Shown: positions 15,753 through 28,060, counted from the first letter of the stretch. The stretch is 46,470 bases of DNA from Hyphomicrobiales bacterium (GCA_016185245.1 JACPNZ010000011.1:1-46470); one strand, 5' to 3'. The notes: a model not told the origin generated them from the sequence alone. Translations and numbers: made by a program.

Positions 15753-17551
15753 TTCTCATCCATCTTCAGGGCCGAGATGAAGGCCTCCTGGGGAATTTCG
15801 ACCTTGCCGAACTGGCGCATCTTCTTCTTGCCTTCCTTCTGCTTGTCGAGAAGCTTGCGCTTGCGGGTGATGTCGCCGCCGTAGCACTTGGCGGTCACAT
15901 CCTTGCGCAGGGCCGACAGCGTCTCGCGGGCCACGATCTTGCCGCCGATCGCCGCCTGGATCGGGATCTGGAACATGTGGCGGGGGATCAGTTCCTTGAG
16001 CTTCTCGCACATCACCCGGCCGCGCTGTTCGGCCCGCGCCCGGTGCACGATCATCGCCAGGGCATCGACCGGCTCGCTGTTGACCAGGATGGAGAGGCGG
16101 ACGAGATCGCCCTCCTCGTAGCCGATCATCTTGTAGTCGAAGGAGGCATAGCCGCGCGACACCGACTTGAGACGGTCGTAGAAGTCGAACACCACCTCGT
16201 TGAGCGGGAGCGCATAGACCACCAGGGCGCGCGAACCGGCATAGGTGAGCTGCTTCTGACGGCCGCGCCGGTCCTCGCAGAGTTTCAGGATCGAGCCCAG
16301 ATAGTCGTCGGGCACCAGGATCGTCGCCTCGATCCACGGCTCCTCGATGGCGAGGATGAGCGTCGGGTCGGGGAGATCGACCGGATTGTGCAGTTCGATC
16401 GTCTGCCCATCGCGCAGCTTGACCTTGTAGATAACGCTCGGTGCGGTAGTGATGATATCGACGTTGAACTCGCGTTCGATCCGTTCACGGATGATTTCGA
16501 GGTGGAGAAGACCGAGAAAGCCGCAGCGGAAGCCGAAGCCGAGCGCTGCCGAAGTTTCCATGTCGTAGGAGAAGCTCGCATCGTTGAGGCGAAGCCTGCC
16601 CATGGCCTCGCGCAGATCCTCGAAGCGCGCCGCATCGACCGGAAAGAAGCCGGCGAAGACCACCGACTGGGCCGGCCGGAAACCGGGCAGCGGAGTGACC
16701 GCCGGCGCCTTGTCCTCGACGATGGTGTCGCCGACCCTTGTGTCGGCCACCTGCTTGATCGAGGCGGTGAAAAAGCCGATCTCGCCGGGCCCTAGCTCGT
16801 CCACCATCTCCCGCTTGGGCCGCGACACCCCGACCCGGTCGAGCTGATAGACGGCATTGGTGAAGACCAGCTTGATCTTCTGGCCCTTTTTCATCACCCC
16901 ATCGACGATGCGGACCAGCACCACGACACCCAGGTAGGCATCATACCACGAGTCGACCAAGAGCGCCTTCAATGGTGCATTGCGGTCGCCCACGGGTGCC
17001 GGCAGGCGATGGACGATCGCCTCCAGCACCTCCGGCACGCCAAGCCCGGTCTTGGCCGAGATCGGAATGGCGTCGGAAGCATCGATGCCGATCACGTCCT
17101 CGATCTGCTGGCGGATGCGCTCGGGCTCGGCGGCGGGCAGATCGACCTTGTTGAGAATGGGGACGATCTCGTGGTTGTTGTTGATCGCCTGATAGACATT
17201 GGCCAGCGTCTGGGCCTCGACCCCCTGCGAGGCATCGACCACCAGGAGCGAGCCCTCGCAGGCGGCGAGCGAGCGCGACACTTCGTAGGCGAAGTCGACG
17301 TGGCCCGGCGTGTCGATCAGGTTCAACACATAGTCTTCGCCGTTCCGTGCGGTGTAGTCGAGGCGCACGGTGTTGGCCTTGATGGTAATGCCGCGCTCGC
17401 GCTCGAGGTCCATCGAGTCGAGAATCTGGTCGACCATGTCGCGGGCGGCAACCGCCCCGCACAGCTGGATCAGCCGGTCGGCCAGCGTCGACTTGCCGTG
17501 GTCGATATGGGCGATGATGGAGAAATTGCGGATATGGGCGGTGTCGATCAT
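15749..17551 (-). CDS. lepA: Elongation factor 4 (LepA), ribosomal back-translocase GTPase
   Basis: The 600-residue translational GTPase has all G motifs: AHIDHGKST at residues 14-22, DTPGHVDF for G3 and [10 protein letters not shown] for G4. The LepA-specific C-terminal domain ends in [19 protein letters not shown]. Length is standard for the family. It sits 48 bases downstream of hrpB on the same strand. The stop overlaps the end of the convergent PAP2 gene. Confidence 0.98.
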   Translation of the reverse strand: MIDTAHIRNFSIIAHIDHGKSTLADRLIQLCGAVAARDMVDQILDSMDLERERGITIKANTVRLDYTARNGEDYVLNLIDTPGHVDFAYEVSRSLAACEGSLLVVDASQGVEAQTLANVYQAINNNHEIVPILNKVDLPAAEPERIRQQIEDVIGIDASDAIPISAKTGLGVPEVLEAIVHRLPAPVGDRNAPLKALLVDSWYDAYLGVVVLVRIVDGVMKKGQKIKLVFTNAVYQLDRVGVSRPKREMVDELGPGEIGFFTASIKQVADTRVGDTIVEDKAPAVTPLPGFRPAQSVVFAGFFPVDAARFEDLREAMGRLRLNDASFSYDMETSAALGFGFRCGFLGLLHLEIIRERIEREFNVDIITTAPSVIYKVKLRDGQTIELHNPVDLPDPTLILAIEEPWIEATILVPDDYLGSILKLCEDRRGRQKQLTYAGSRALVVYALPLNEVVFDFYDRLKSVSRGYASFDYKMIGYEEGDLVRLSILVNSEPVDALAMIVHRARAEQRGRVMCEKLKELIPRHMFQIPIQAAIGGKIVARETLSALRKDVTAKCYGGDITRKRKLLDKQKEGKKKMRQFGKVEIPQEAFISALKMDEN

Positions 17552-17599
17552 GGTTGGCGCGGTGTTTGGCAGCTAGGGGGCGGATGGTCAAGAACGCCC

Positions 17600-20032
17600 T
17601 TAGCGCAGCCGCCGCGGCTTCACCGGCGCCGCATTGAGCGGGTCTTCGGGCCAGGCGTGCCTGGGATAGCGTCCGCGCATGTCGGAGCGGACCGAGGGAT
17701 AGCCGTTGCTCCAGAAGGTTTCGAGCGATTGCGTCACGGCGAGCGGCCGGCCGGCAGGCGAAAGAAGCTCGATGCGAAGGTGAGCACGACCCTCGGCGAT
17801 CGACGGCGTCTTGGCGAGGCCGAACATTTCCTGGAGCCTGACCCGCAGCACCGGATCGCCCTCGTTGTCGTAGTCGATGCGGACATCGGCGCCGGAGGGA
17901 ACCTCGATGCGAACGGGAGCGAGCTTCTCCATGCGGCGGGCAAGATCGTGGGGAACGAGGCCCTGCAGGATTTGCAACATGCCGAGGCGTTCGAGATGGG
18001 CCTTGCGGGTGATGCTGGCGAGGTAGGGGACGAGCCATTGGGCAAGCGTCGCCATCAGCGCCGCATCGGAAAGATCGGGCCAGGCGGCGTCGGGAAAGAG
18101 TCGGCGCAGAAAGGCGACGCGGGCGCGGAAGGCGTTGGCGGCATCGCTCCATGGCAGCGCCGCAAGCCCCATGTCGCGGATGCCGTCGAGCATGGCAGCT
18201 ATGGCAAGCTCCGGATCGGGGCTGGCCAGCGGCTTTTCTTCCAGCACCAATGCGCCGAATTTTCGCGTGCGCACCGCCGCCACTGCCTTGGCGCGGGCGT
18301 CCCAGGTGACCGATTCGGCGGTTTCGATCTGGGCAGCGAAATGAGTTTCGATTTCGGCAAGGCTCAAGGGGGCGGCGAGAAAAATTCTCTGGTCTCCCGA
18401 CGCACCGTCGGTCGTTGCCACCGCCAGGAAGTCGTGGGCGGCAAGTGCGTCGTGTTCGGGGAGGATCGCTCCGCCGCCACCGGAGAGCCGATAGCGGCGT
18501 AGCCCGCCGCGACTTTGCGCGATGCGGTCGGGCCAGGCCAGTGCCACCAGGGCGCCGAGCGAATATTCCGTGCCTTGCCCGGAAATACCGGCGAGTTGGC
18601 CGATCTGTTTCGCCGCGGCACGGATGCGGTCGCGAGCCGCACCTCGCGTCTGCTCCATGCGAGCACCAATGTCGCAACCGGCAGCTCGTCCAAGCCCATC
18701 GCGTTCGGAAAGAAAGGCGGCAAGCTCGGCGGCCCGCGGAGATGCCCCTCGCACCACCATATGGGCGAGGCGCGGATGGAGCGGCAGCTTCACCATGGCG
18801 CGGCCCGCAGACGTGATGGCGCCCTTCGCATCGATGGCTTCGAGCCGCCGCAACAGGTCGCGGGCCTGGGCGAAGGCGGCTGCGGGTGGCGGATCGAGCC
18901 AGAGAAGGGAGGAAGGATCGGCAACGCCCCAGGCGGCAAGCTCCAGCACCAGGGATGCCAAATCCGCCACCAGGATTTCCGGCGGATCGAAGGGGAGAAG
19001 CGCCCGGGTCTCGGTCTCGGGCCACAGGCGATAACAGACGCCGGGACCGAGACGGCCGGCGCGGCCACGGCGCTGGTCGGCCGAGGCTTGCGACACACGC
19101 ACCGTTTCCAAGGCCGTCATGCCCGAAGCGGGATCGAAGCGCGGAGATCGCTTGAAGCCTGCGTCGATGACGGCGCCGATGCCGTCGATCGTCAGACTGG
19201 TTTCGGCAATGGTAGTGGCCAGCACGATCTTGCGTTCGCCCGCAGGCGACGGCCTGATCGCCGCATCCTGCTCGGCAAAGCCCATGGCGCCATAGAGCGG
19301 TCGCACCACCGTGCCGCGCGGCAGTGCCGAGGCGTTCAGGTTCTCCTCGGTGCGGCGGATTTCCGCTTCGCCGGGGAGAAAGACGAGGATGCTCTGGCGG
19401 GTTTCGTCGAGGGCGCGGTGGACCGCCCGTGTCGCATCCTGGGAAACCGTCTGGCGCTGGGCCTTGTCGAGATGGCGCGTCTCCACGGCAAAGACCCGGC
19501 CCGGCGCGTCAATGATCGGGGCGCCGCCCAGATGGGCCGAAAGACGGGTGGCATCGAGGGTGGCCGACATCACCAGGATTTTCAGGTCGTCGCGCAAGGC
19601 CCGCTGCATGTCGAGCGTCAGCGCCAATCCGAGGTCGCCATCGAGGGAGCGTTCGTGAAATTCGTCGAAAATGACAAGGCCTGTGCCGGCAAGCTCCGGA
19701 TCGGTCTGCAGGCGCCGGGTGAGAATGCCTTCGGTCACCACCTCGATGCGGGTTTTCGCCGAGACGCGACGGTCGAGCCTGACCGTGTAACCGACGGTTT
19801 CGCCGATCTCCTCAGCCAGCGTATCGGCCATGCGACGGGCGGCGGCCCGGGCGGCCAGCCGGCGCGGCTCCAGCATGACGATCTTCTTGCCGGAGAGCCA
19901 TCGGGCGTCGAGCAGCTTGAGCGGCACCCGCGTCGTCTTGCCGGCTCCGGGGGCCGCCACCAGAATGGCGGCAGGGCCTCGCGCCAGTTCCTCGGCAAGC
20001 TGCGCCATGACGGCATCGACGGGAAAATCCAT
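17600..20032 (-). CDS. hrpB: ATP-dependent helicase HrpB
   Basis: The 810-residue DEAH-type helicase is the usual HrpB length. Walker A (AAPGAGKTT) has its Lys at residue 32. Motif II is DEFHERSLDGDL, the HrpB form of DEAH. Motif III is VMSAT. Motif VI is ASADQRRGRAGRLGPG, and the C-terminal HrpB domain closes with SYPS/PRHAWPEDPL-type sequence. It is predicted to remodel RNA; its role is poorly known in the family. It is co-directional with the fructokinase gene upstream (31-base gap) and lepA downstream. Confidence 0.95.
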   Translation of the reverse strand: MDFPVDAVMAQLAEELARGPAAILVAAPGAGKTTRVPLKLLDARWLSGKKIVMLEPRRLAARAAARRMADTLAEEIGETVGYTVRLDRRVSAKTRIEVVTEGILTRRLQTDPELAGTGLVIFDEFHERSLDGDLGLALTLDMQRALRDDLKILVMSATLDATRLSAHLGGAPIIDAPGRVFAVETRHLDKAQRQTVSQDATRAVHRALDETRQSILVFLPGEAEIRRTEENLNASALPRGTVVRPLYGAMGFAEQDAAIRPSPAGERKIVLATTIAETSLTIDGIGAVIDAGFKRSPRFDPASGMTALETVRVSQASADQRRGRAGRLGPGVCYRLWPETETRALLPFDPPEILVADLASLVLELAAWGVADPSSLLWLDPPPAAAFAQARDLLRRLEAIDAKGAITSAGRAMVKLPLHPRLAHMVVRGASPRAAELAAFLSERDGLGRAAGCDIGARMEQTRGAARDRIRAAAKQIGQLAGISGQGTEYSLGALVALAWPDRIAQSRGGLRRYRLSGGGGAILPEHDALAAHDFLAVATTDGASGDQRIFLAAPLSLAEIETHFAAQIETAESVTWDARAKAVAAVRTRKFGALVLEEKPLASPDPELAIAAMLDGIRDMGLAALPWSDAANAFRARVAFLRRLFPDAAWPDLSDAALMATLAQWLVPYLASITRKAHLERLGMLQILQGLVPHDLARRMEKLAPVRIEVPSGADVRIDYDNEGDPVLRVRLQEMFGLAKTPSIAEGRAHLRIELLSPAGRPLAVTQSLETFWSNGYPSVRSDMRGRYPRHAWPEDPLNAAPVKPRRLR

Positions 20033-20063
20033 GCCGTTCAGGTCGCGGCTTGGTCGTCAAAAG

Positions 20064-20987
20064 TCAAGCAAGCTCCCTCGCCCAGGGCGGGTCGGCGCCG
20101 GGGCGCGAGACGGTGATTGCCGCGGCCCGGGCGGCGAAGGACAGGGCCTCGCTCAGCTCGTGCTCGGCGATGGCGCCGAGTTTCGCCTTGTCGAGGAGTT
20201 TTGCCCGGCTGAGCGCCACGATAAGGCCGGCGGTGAAGGTATCCCCTGCCCCCACCGTATCGGCGACCTTGACCGGTACCGCCGGAAGGCGAAGGGCAAA
20301 TCGCCGGGTATAGGCCTCGACGCCATCGCTGCCCTTGGTGATGGCGACGAGCTTCGCCCCCCTCCTCAGCCATTTCCGCGCCGCCCCGGCCAGATCCTTC
20401 TTGCCGGTCATCCACACCACATCCTCGTCGGAAATCTTGAGAATGTCGGCCAGCGGAATGAGGCGGTTGAGGCGCGCGAGGAATTTGCGGCGGTCCTTGA
20501 TCAGGCTCGCCCGGATGTTGGGATCGAGCGATATGACCCGCTTCTTCGCTTCGCGCTCGATCAGCGCCTCGATCGTCGCCCCGCCCGGATCGGGGATCAG
20601 GCTGATCGAGCCGCAATGGAGTGCCGTCACCGCCGCCGCAAGCTTCGGCAAATCCTTGCGTGTCAGCATGCGGCTGGCGGAGTTATCGTCGAAGAAGGAA
20701 TAGCGCGCATGGCCATCCTCGAGCTTGACGAAGGCAAGTGTAGAAGGCCTGTCCCAGGTCTTGACCAGGGAGATGTCGACATTGCTGGCTTTCAGGCCCT
20801 GGCGCAGGCTGTCGCCGAAGAAATCGGTCGAGAGGCCGCCGAAAAAGCCGGTCGCCATACCGAGACGGCCAAGGGCAATCGCCGTGTTGAAGATCGAGCC
20901 GCCGTTGAACGGCTGGTAGACCGCCTCTCCGCCGGCCGACTGGCGCGGCAGAAAATCGATCAATGCCTCACCGCAGCAGACGATCAT
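20064..20987 (-). CDS. PfkB-family carbohydrate kinase, probable fructokinase
   Basis: The 307-residue protein has the PfkB signatures: GEALIDFLP and FNGGSIFNTAIALGRLG at the N-terminus, and DTVGAGDTFTAGLI near residue 245 with the catalytic Asp. Similarity to fructokinases and its position diverging from zwf-pgl-edd-eda suggest that it feeds fructose 6-phosphate into the pathway. GGGAGG precedes the ATG at 20987. Substrate is inferred; other sugar or nucleoside kinases of the family are possible. Confidence 0.85.
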   Translation of the reverse strand: MIVCCGEALIDFLPRQSAGGEAVYQPFNGGSIFNTAIALGRLGMATGFFGGLSTDFFGDSLRQGLKASNVDISLVKTWDRPSTLAFVKLEDGHARYSFFDDNSASRMLTRKDLPKLAAAVTALHCGSISLIPDPGGATIEALIEREAKKRVISLDPNIRASLIKDRRKFLARLNRLIPLADILKISDEDVVWMTGKKDLAGAARKWLRRGAKLVAITKGSDGVEAYTRRFALRLPAVPVKVADTVGAGDTFTAGLIVALSRAKLLDKAKLGAIAEHELSEALSFAARAAAITVSRPGADPPWARELA

Positions 20988-21044
20988 GGGACCTCCCGAA
21001 AGTCATTGTGTTTTTTGCCCTTTATGGCGCATTTTCGGGCAGAA

Positions 21045-21075
21045 GGCAATAAATCAGGCGAATTGAATTATTGCC
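21045..21075. promoter_or_regulatory. Inverted-repeat operator candidate between fructokinase and zwf
   Basis: GGCAATAA (21045-21052) and TTATTGCC (21068-21075) are perfect 8-bp inverted half-sites with 15 bases between them. They lie in the 159-base divergent region, 57 bases from the kinase start and 71 from zwf. The spacing, about two helical turns centre to centre, would let one regulator control both directions. The regulator is unknown. Confidence 0.5.
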
Positions 21076-21146
21076 ATAATGTTTGACTAGAGCCGCGACG
21101 GCGCTAATGAGTTGCGCCCACCAAGCCGCTCGCAGAAGAGGATCGC

Positions 21147-22628
21147 ATGACGACCCGCATCATTCCCGTCGACCTGTTTGACCTGGTGGTGTTCGGCGCC
21201 ACCGGCGACTTGGCCAAGCGCAAGCTGCTGCCGGCGCTGTTTCACCGCGATCTGCAGGGCCAGCTGCCGGAAGGGGCCCGCATCATCGGCGCCTCGCGCC
21301 GGGCGATGTCGCGCGAAGCCTTCCGGGCCTTGGCGCTGGCGGCGCTTGAATCCTATGTGGGCGAAGCCGAGCGCAGCGACGAATTGACCAGGCGCTTCAT
21401 CGGCCGCCTCGACTATGTGGCGGTCGACGCCGGCCAGGAGGGAGGCTGGGCCGACCTTGAAAAGATTCTGAAGCAGGGTGCTGACCGGGTCCGGGTGTTC
21501 TACCTCGCCGTCGGGCCGGACCTGTTCGGACCGATCTGCGAGCGCCTCGGCACTCACAAGCTGGTAACGCCGCAAACCCGCGTGGTGATCGAGAAGCCGC
21601 TCGGCAAGTCGGGCGCCTCGGCCAAGGAAGTGAACGACGCCATCGGCCGGGTCTTCGCCGAGCCCGCCGTCTATCGCATCGATCATTATCTCGGCAAGGA
21701 GACGGTGCAGAACCTGATGGCGCTGCGTTTCGCCAATGCCCTGTTCGAGCCCCTGTGGAACTCGGCCCATGTCGACCATGTGCAGATCACCGTGGCCGAG
21801 ACCCTCGGCGTCGAGGGCCGTGCCGGCTATTACGACACCGCGGGTGCGCTCCGCGATATGGTGCAGAACCACATGCTGCAGCTTCTTTGTCTGGTCGCCA
21901 TGGAGCCGCCGGCCTCGATCGGGGCCGATGCGGTGCGCGACGAGAAGCTGAAGGTGCTGCGCTCCCTGAAGCCGATAGTCGGCGAGCAAATTGCCGCCGC
22001 CACGGTGCGCGGCCAGTATCGCGCCGGCGCTACCAATGGGGCGGCGGTTACCGGTTATCTCGAAGAGCTGGGAGAAAGCACGTCCAAGACCGAAACTTTC
22101 GTGGCGATCAGAGCCAAGATCGCCAACTGGCGGTGGAACGGCGTGCCCTTCTATCTCCGGACCGGCAAGCGCCTGGAGCGGCGGGTGTCGGAAATCATCG
22201 TCACCTTCAAGCCGGTGCCCTATTCCGTGTTCGAGGCGAGCGCCGGCCCCGTCGCCTCCAACCAGCTGGTGATCCGCCTGCAGCCCGACGAAGGCGTCAA
22301 GCTGTGGCTGATGATCAAGGATCCCGGTCCGGGCGGCATGCGCTTGAGCCATGTGCCCCTCGATATGAGCTTCGCCGATGCCTTCGGCGTCAGGAACCCG
22401 GACGCCTATGAGCGCCTGATCATGGACGTGATCCGCGGCAGCCAGACCCTGTTCATGCGGCGCGACGAGGTCGAGGCCGCATGGAAGTGGATCGACCCCA
22501 TTCTCGATTTCTGGAAGGCCTCGCCCGACCTGCCCAAGCCCTATACGTCGGGAACCTGGGGACCCTCCGCCGCCGTGGCGCTGATCGAACGCGACGGCCG
22601 CACCTGGCATGGAGACGACGACCAGTGA
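21147..22628 (+). CDS. zwf: Glucose-6-phosphate 1-dehydrogenase
   Basis: The 493-residue enzyme oxidises glucose 6-phosphate to 6-phosphogluconolactone, the entry step of the Entner-Doudoroff and pentose phosphate routes. The nucleotide-binding GATGDLAKRK is at residues 18-27. The active-site signature RIDHYLGKE starts at residue 177, and VVIEKPLGKS precedes it. Length is normal. It is the first gene of zwf-pgl-edd-eda. Its TGA overlaps the GTG start of pgl by four bases (GTGA), indicating translational coupling. Confidence 0.98.
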   Translation: MTTRIIPVDLFDLVVFGATGDLAKRKLLPALFHRDLQGQLPEGARIIGASRRAMSREAFRALALAALESYVGEAERSDELTRRFIGRLDYVAVDAGQEGGWADLEKILKQGADRVRVFYLAVGPDLFGPICERLGTHKLVTPQTRVVIEKPLGKSGASAKEVNDAIGRVFAEPAVYRIDHYLGKETVQNLMALRFANALFEPLWNSAHVDHVQITVAETLGVEGRAGYYDTAGALRDMVQNHMLQLLCLVAMEPPASIGADAVRDEKLKVLRSLKPIVGEQIAAATVRGQYRAGATNGAAVTGYLEELGESTSKTETFVAIRAKIANWRWNGVPFYLRTGKRLERRVSEIIVTFKPVPYSVFEASAGPVASNQLVIRLQPDEGVKLWLMIKDPGPGGMRLSHVPLDMSFADAFGVRNPDAYERLIMDVIRGSQTLFMRRDEVEAAWKWIDPILDFWKASPDLPKPYTSGTWGPSAAVALIERDGRTWHGDDDQ

Positions 22629-23281
22629 TCGCCGCCGAACGCCTATTCGCCGACCGCGAGCGCCTCGCCTGGCATCTCGCCAGCGATGTGGCGGGCGCCC
22701 TGCGCCGCACTATTGCCGAGAAGGGCAAGGCGACGCTGGCGGTGTCGGGCGGCGCAACGCCAAGATTGTTTCTCGAGAAACTGTCGCAGATGGGCATTCC
22801 CTGGCCCCAGGTAACGGCAACCCTCGTCGATGAGCGCCAGGTGAGCGAAGACAGCGAACGCTCCAATGCGCGGCTGGTGCGAACCAGCCTCATCCAGAAC
22901 AAGGCGGCGGCCGCCCGCTTCGCGCCGCTCTACGAAAACCCCTCGGCTGCCGACGTCCTGCCGCTCGATGTCGTGGTTCTCGGCATGGGTAATGACGGGC
23001 ACACCGCCTCGTTCTTTCCCGGCGGTGACCGCCTCGCCGAAGCGCTCGATCCCGCGGCAGCACCCGCCGTCATCGAAATGATTGCGCCCGGCGCCGGCGA
23101 GCCGCGCCTGACCTTCAACCTGTCGGCATTGCAGTCGGCGAGCGTCCTGATGCTGCACATCGAAGGGCCGGAAAAGCGCAAGACCCTGGAACGGGCCCTG
23201 GGCGAGGGGCCCGTTTCGGAAATGCCGGTGCGCGCCGTCCTGCGCAGCCATATTCCACTCACCCTTTACTGGTGCCGCTGA
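22625..23281 (+). CDS. pgl: 6-Phosphogluconolactonase
   Basis: The 218-residue protein belongs to the glucosamine-6-phosphate isomerase/6-phosphogluconolactonase (DevB) family. It hydrolyses 6-phosphogluconolactone. Motifs seen are [16 protein letters not shown] near residue 40, ATLVDERQV near 65 and [16 protein letters not shown] near 120. I chose the GTG at 22625, overlapping the zwf stop, because it starts the conserved region (VIAAERLF). Longer frames upstream only read through zwf. Eighteen bases separate it from the edd start. Confidence 0.95.
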   Translation: MIAAERLFADRERLAWHLASDVAGALRRTIAEKGKATLAVSGGATPRLFLEKLSQMGIPWPQVTATLVDERQVSEDSERSNARLVRTSLIQNKAAAARFAPLYENPSAADVLPLDVVVLGMGNDGHTASFFPGGDRLAEALDPAAAPAVIEMIAPGAGEPRLTFNLSALQSASVLMLHIEGPEKRKTLERALGEGPVSEMPVRAVLRSHIPLTLYWCR

Positions 23282-23298
23282 GGCCCGGGAGGCAAGTC

Positions 23299-25119
<1,821 letters not shown>

Positions 25120-25120
25120 G

Positions 25121-25771
25121 ATGTCGGAGGACAGGCAGCAAGGTCTGGAGAAGGTTCTCTCGGCGGCCCCGGTCATTCCGGTCCTGACCATCGAAACCCT
25201 TGACGACGCGGTGCCGCTGGCCCGGGCCCTGGTCAAGGGCGGCCTGGCGGTGCTCGAAATCACGCTGCGCACCAAGGCGGCCCTCGAATGCATCAGGGCG
25301 ATCGTCGCCGAGGTCGACGGCGCCATCGTCGGTGCGGGCACCGTGCTCGACGGCAAGAAGTTGAAGGAGGCCGAACATTTGGGCTGCGCCTTCGCCGTGT
25401 CGCCGGGCGCCACACGGCATCTCCTTGAGGCGGCCGAGGACGTGATGACGCCGCTGCTGCCCGGCAGCGCCACGGCTTCCGAATGCATGGCCCTGATGGA
25501 ACGGGGCTACCGCTTTCAGAAATTCTTCCCCGCCGAGGCGGCCGGGGGTGCCGCCTATCTGGGCTCACTTGCCGCGCCGCTCCCGCAGGTCATGTTCTGC
25601 CCGACCGGCGGTATCACCCCGGAGATCGCCACCAAATATCTGAAGCTCGCCAATGTCATCACCATCGGCGGCTCGTGGATGGCGACGAAGAAGCTCGTCG
25701 CCGCCAAGAACTGGGCAGGTATCGAGGCGCTCGCCCGCGAGGCTTCGAAGCTCAGGGCTCCGGCTCCCTGA
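25121..25771 (+). CDS. eda: 2-Dehydro-3-deoxyphosphogluconate (KDPG) aldolase
   Basis: The 216-residue class I aldolase splits KDPG into pyruvate and glyceraldehyde 3-phosphate. The catalytic Glu is in [12 protein letters not shown], and the Schiff-base Lys is in the [11 protein letters not shown] motif. The phosphate-binding CPTGGI segment is present. The start ATG at 25121 lies one base after the edd stop, with GGAGG inside the end of edd. The last 20 bases overlap the convergent DUF599 gene, so there is no room for a separate terminator. Confidence 0.97.
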   Translation: MSEDRQQGLEKVLSAAPVIPVLTIETLDDAVPLARALVKGGLAVLEITLRTKAALECIRAIVAEVDGAIVGAGTVLDGKKLKEAEHLGCAFAVSPGATRHLLEAAEDVMTPLLPGSATASECMALMERGYRFQKFFPAEAAGGAAYLGSLAAPLPQVMFCPTGGITPEIATKYLKLANVITIGGSWMATKKLVAAKNWAGIEALAREASKLRAPAP

Positions 25772-26480
25772 CCCGGCCCAGCGCCTCGACGTAGCGGCCG
25801 ATGGCCAGGGCGGTCGGCGAGAACATCTGCCGGTAACAGAGGATGCCGGTGATGGCCAGGGTGGCGGCGATCGCCACATAGGGCCCGGCGAACAGGAACA
25901 AGGCGGCCACCGCATAGTAGAAGCCACGGATGCCGGTGTTGATCGAACGAACCGCCTCGGTCAGCACGGTTGCCGTCTGCTCGCCGAGAAACCGTGATTC
26001 GGGCGTATCAGCGGGTGTTGCCTGCAAGCCCCCCATCAGCGCGAAAGTATAGGCCATCTTGCGCAGCGAATAGGTGAAGGCGAAGAAGGAGAGCGCCAGG
26101 ATGAGGGTGAGGACCGCGACATAGATGGTGAACAGGCCGGCGCTCATGGCGCCGAGGAAGCTCAGATCGCGGGTGGCGATGTAGAGCCGGTTGACGTTGA
26201 TCAGAGTGCCGACCAGACCCGCCAGCACCAGGAGCGTGGCCGAGCCGAAATAGGAGATCGAGCTGGAGATGTGGCCGAGCAGGATGGCGTCGAACACCCG
26301 GTGCTCGCGGTCGATGCCCTGGTGCATCTGCAGCCAGCGCTTCCGCACCGCATGCAGCTGGGTATTGAGGCTGCCCTTGCCGAACAGCTTGAGGATCGGC
26401 CCATAGAGGCCCCACAGCGCGAAGATCAGCACGATTGCCGCGGCTTGCGGGAACCCCAGATCGTCCGGCAGCGTCATCAT
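25752..26480 (-). CDS. DUF599-family membrane protein
   Basis: The 242-residue protein has about five hydrophobic segments and matches the DUF599 family pattern. It has a first helix (AAAIVLIFALWGLYGPILKL), a basic LHAVRKRWLQMHQ stretch, then a four-helix core with FGSATLLVLAGLVGTL and LSFFAFTYSLRKM. Function is unknown. Its ATG overlaps the stop of prfC (ATGA), so it is probably co-translated with it. Its 3' end overlaps eda on the other strand by 20 bases. Confidence 0.8.
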   Translation of the reverse strand: MMTLPDDLGFPQAAAIVLIFALWGLYGPILKLFGKGSLNTQLHAVRKRWLQMHQGIDREHRVFDAILLGHISSSISYFGSATLLVLAGLVGTLINVNRLYIATRDLSFLGAMSAGLFTIYVAVLTLILALSFFAFTYSLRKMAYTFALMGGLQATPADTPESRFLGEQTATVLTEAVRSINTGIRGFYYAVAALFLFAGPYVAIAATLAITGILCYRQMFSPTALAIGRYVEALGRVREPEP

Positions 26481-28060
26481 CTGGCCCGGTGCATTTCCTT
26501 GATCTCGGCGGCCTTGATGTCGGGCGCCCGCTCCAGCGAATAGTTCAGACTGAAGGGCGATTGCGCCATGAAGACGGGATCGCCGTCAAGGTCGTTGGCG
26601 ATGGAAAAGCGGTTGGCGGCAACGAATTCGTCGAGTTTTTTAGGATCGGCCGAGGAAATCCAGCGCAGCACCTCGTAGCGCGACGGCTCGAAGGAGACGG
26701 GCACGCCATATTCATTGGCCAGCCTGTCGGCCAGCACGTCGAGCTGAAGCGCGCCCACCACGCCGACAATGGCCGGCGAGCCGTCGACGGGCAGAAAGAG
26801 CTGCACCACCCCCTCCTCGGCCAGCTGTTCCAAGGCCTCGCGCAGCTTCTTGGCCTTCATCGGATCGCCGAGCTTGACCCGCCGGAGGATTTCCGGGGCA
26901 AAGCTCGGAACCCCGGTAAACACCACATCCTCGCCTTCGGTCAGGGTATCGCCGATCCTGAGTATGCCGTGATTGGGAATTCCGACCACGTCGCCGGCGA
27001 AGGCTTCCTCCGCCAGCGACCGGTCTTGGGCGAAGAAGAACTGGGGCGCGTTGAGCGCCATGGTCTTGCCGGTGCGCACGATCTTCACCTTCATGCCGCG
27101 GCTGAGCTTGCCCGAGGCCAGCCGCATGAAGGCGATGCGGTCGCGGTGGTTGGGGTCCATGTTGGCCTGGATCTTGAAGACGATGCCGGTCAGCTTCGGT
27201 TCGCTGGCATGGACGACGCGGCCCGCGGCCTGCTGGTCGCGGGGCGGCGGCGCATGGGCGATGAGGGCTTCGAGCAGATCGCGGACGCCAAAATTGCGCA
27301 AGGCCGAGCCGAAATAGACCGGCGACAGGTGACCTTCGAGGAAAGCCGCGCGGTCGAAGCCGTGGGCCAGTTCCCGCACCAGTCCGATTTCCTCGCGCCA
27401 GTGGGCGAGTGTTGCGCCGGAGATGAGGCTGGCGATCAGCGGATCGTCGGGGCCCGAGACCGTCTGGCCGGCGGGATCGGCGTCGAGGCGGCGCACCCGT
27501 GGGGTAACCAGGTCGTAGGTGCCGGCGAAATCGCGGCCCATGCCGATCGGCCACACCATGGGAGCAACGGTGAGCGCCAGGCCCTTCTCGATTTCGTCGA
27601 GGAGATCGAGCGGCGCACGGGCTTCGCGGTCCATCTTGTTGACGAAGGTGATGATCGGGATGTCGCGCAGCCGGCAGATCTCGAAGAGCTTGCGGGTGCG
27701 GGCCTCGATGCCCTTGGCGGCGTCGATCACCATGACCGCGGCATCGACGGCGGTCAGCGTCCGGTAGGTGTCCTCGGAAAAGTCCTCATGGCCCGGCGTG
27801 TCGCGTAGATTGAAGACGCAACCGCCGTATTCGAAGGTCATGACCGAAGTGACCACCGAAATGCCGCGGGCCCGCTCGATCGCCATCCAGTCGGAGCGAG
27901 TGCGCCGCCGGTCGCCCTTGGCCCGCACCTGGCCGGCAAGCTGGATGGCGCCGCCGAACAGCAGCAGCTTTTCGGTGAGCGTGGTCTTGCCGGCGTCGGG
28001 GTGCGAGATGATGGCGAAAGTCCGCCGCCGCGAAACTTCCTGTTCGAGTGGGGTGGTCAC
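26477..28060 (-). CDS. prfC: Peptide chain release factor 3
   Basis: The 527-residue translational GTPase recycles RF1 and RF2 after termination. The P-loop SHPDAGKTTLTEK has its Lys at residue 25. Switch regions read RARGISVVTSVMTF and DTPGHEDFSEDTYRTL, G4 is VNKMDRE, and the RF3-specific C-terminal domain follows. The start is GTG at 28060. Length matches the family. It is the first gene of a two-gene unit with the DUF599 protein. Confidence 0.97.
   Translation of the reverse strand: MTTPLEQEVSRRRTFAIISHPDAGKTTLTEKLLLFGGAIQLAGQVRAKGDRRRTRSDWMAIERARGISVVTSVMTFEYGGCVFNLRDTPGHEDFSEDTYRTLTAVDAAVMVIDAAKGIEARTRKLFEICRLRDIPIITFVNKMDREARAPLDLLDEIEKGLALTVAPMVWPIGMGRDFAGTYDLVTPRVRRLDADPAGQTVSGPDDPLIASLISGATLAHWREEIGLVRELAHGFDRAAFLEGHLSPVYFGSALRNFGVRDLLEALIAHAPPPRDQQAAGRVVHASEPKLTGIVFKIQANMDPNHRDRIAFMRLASGKLSRGMKVKIVRTGKTMALNAPQFFFAQDRSLAEEAFAGDVVGIPNHGILRIGDTLTEGEDVVFTGVPSFAPEILRRVKLGDPMKAKKLREALEQLAEEGVVQLFLPVDGSPAIVGVVGALQLDVLADRLANEYGVPVSFEPSRYEVLRWISSADPKKLDEFVAANRFSIANDLDGDPVFMAQSPFSLNYSLERAPDIKAAEIKEMHRAR

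Noticed and set aside
16941-19025. A 694-codon minus-strand frame crossing lepA and hrpB
   Set aside because: It is another frame of two well-conserved genes and its translation is low-complexity Arg/Ala/Gly/Pro sequence.
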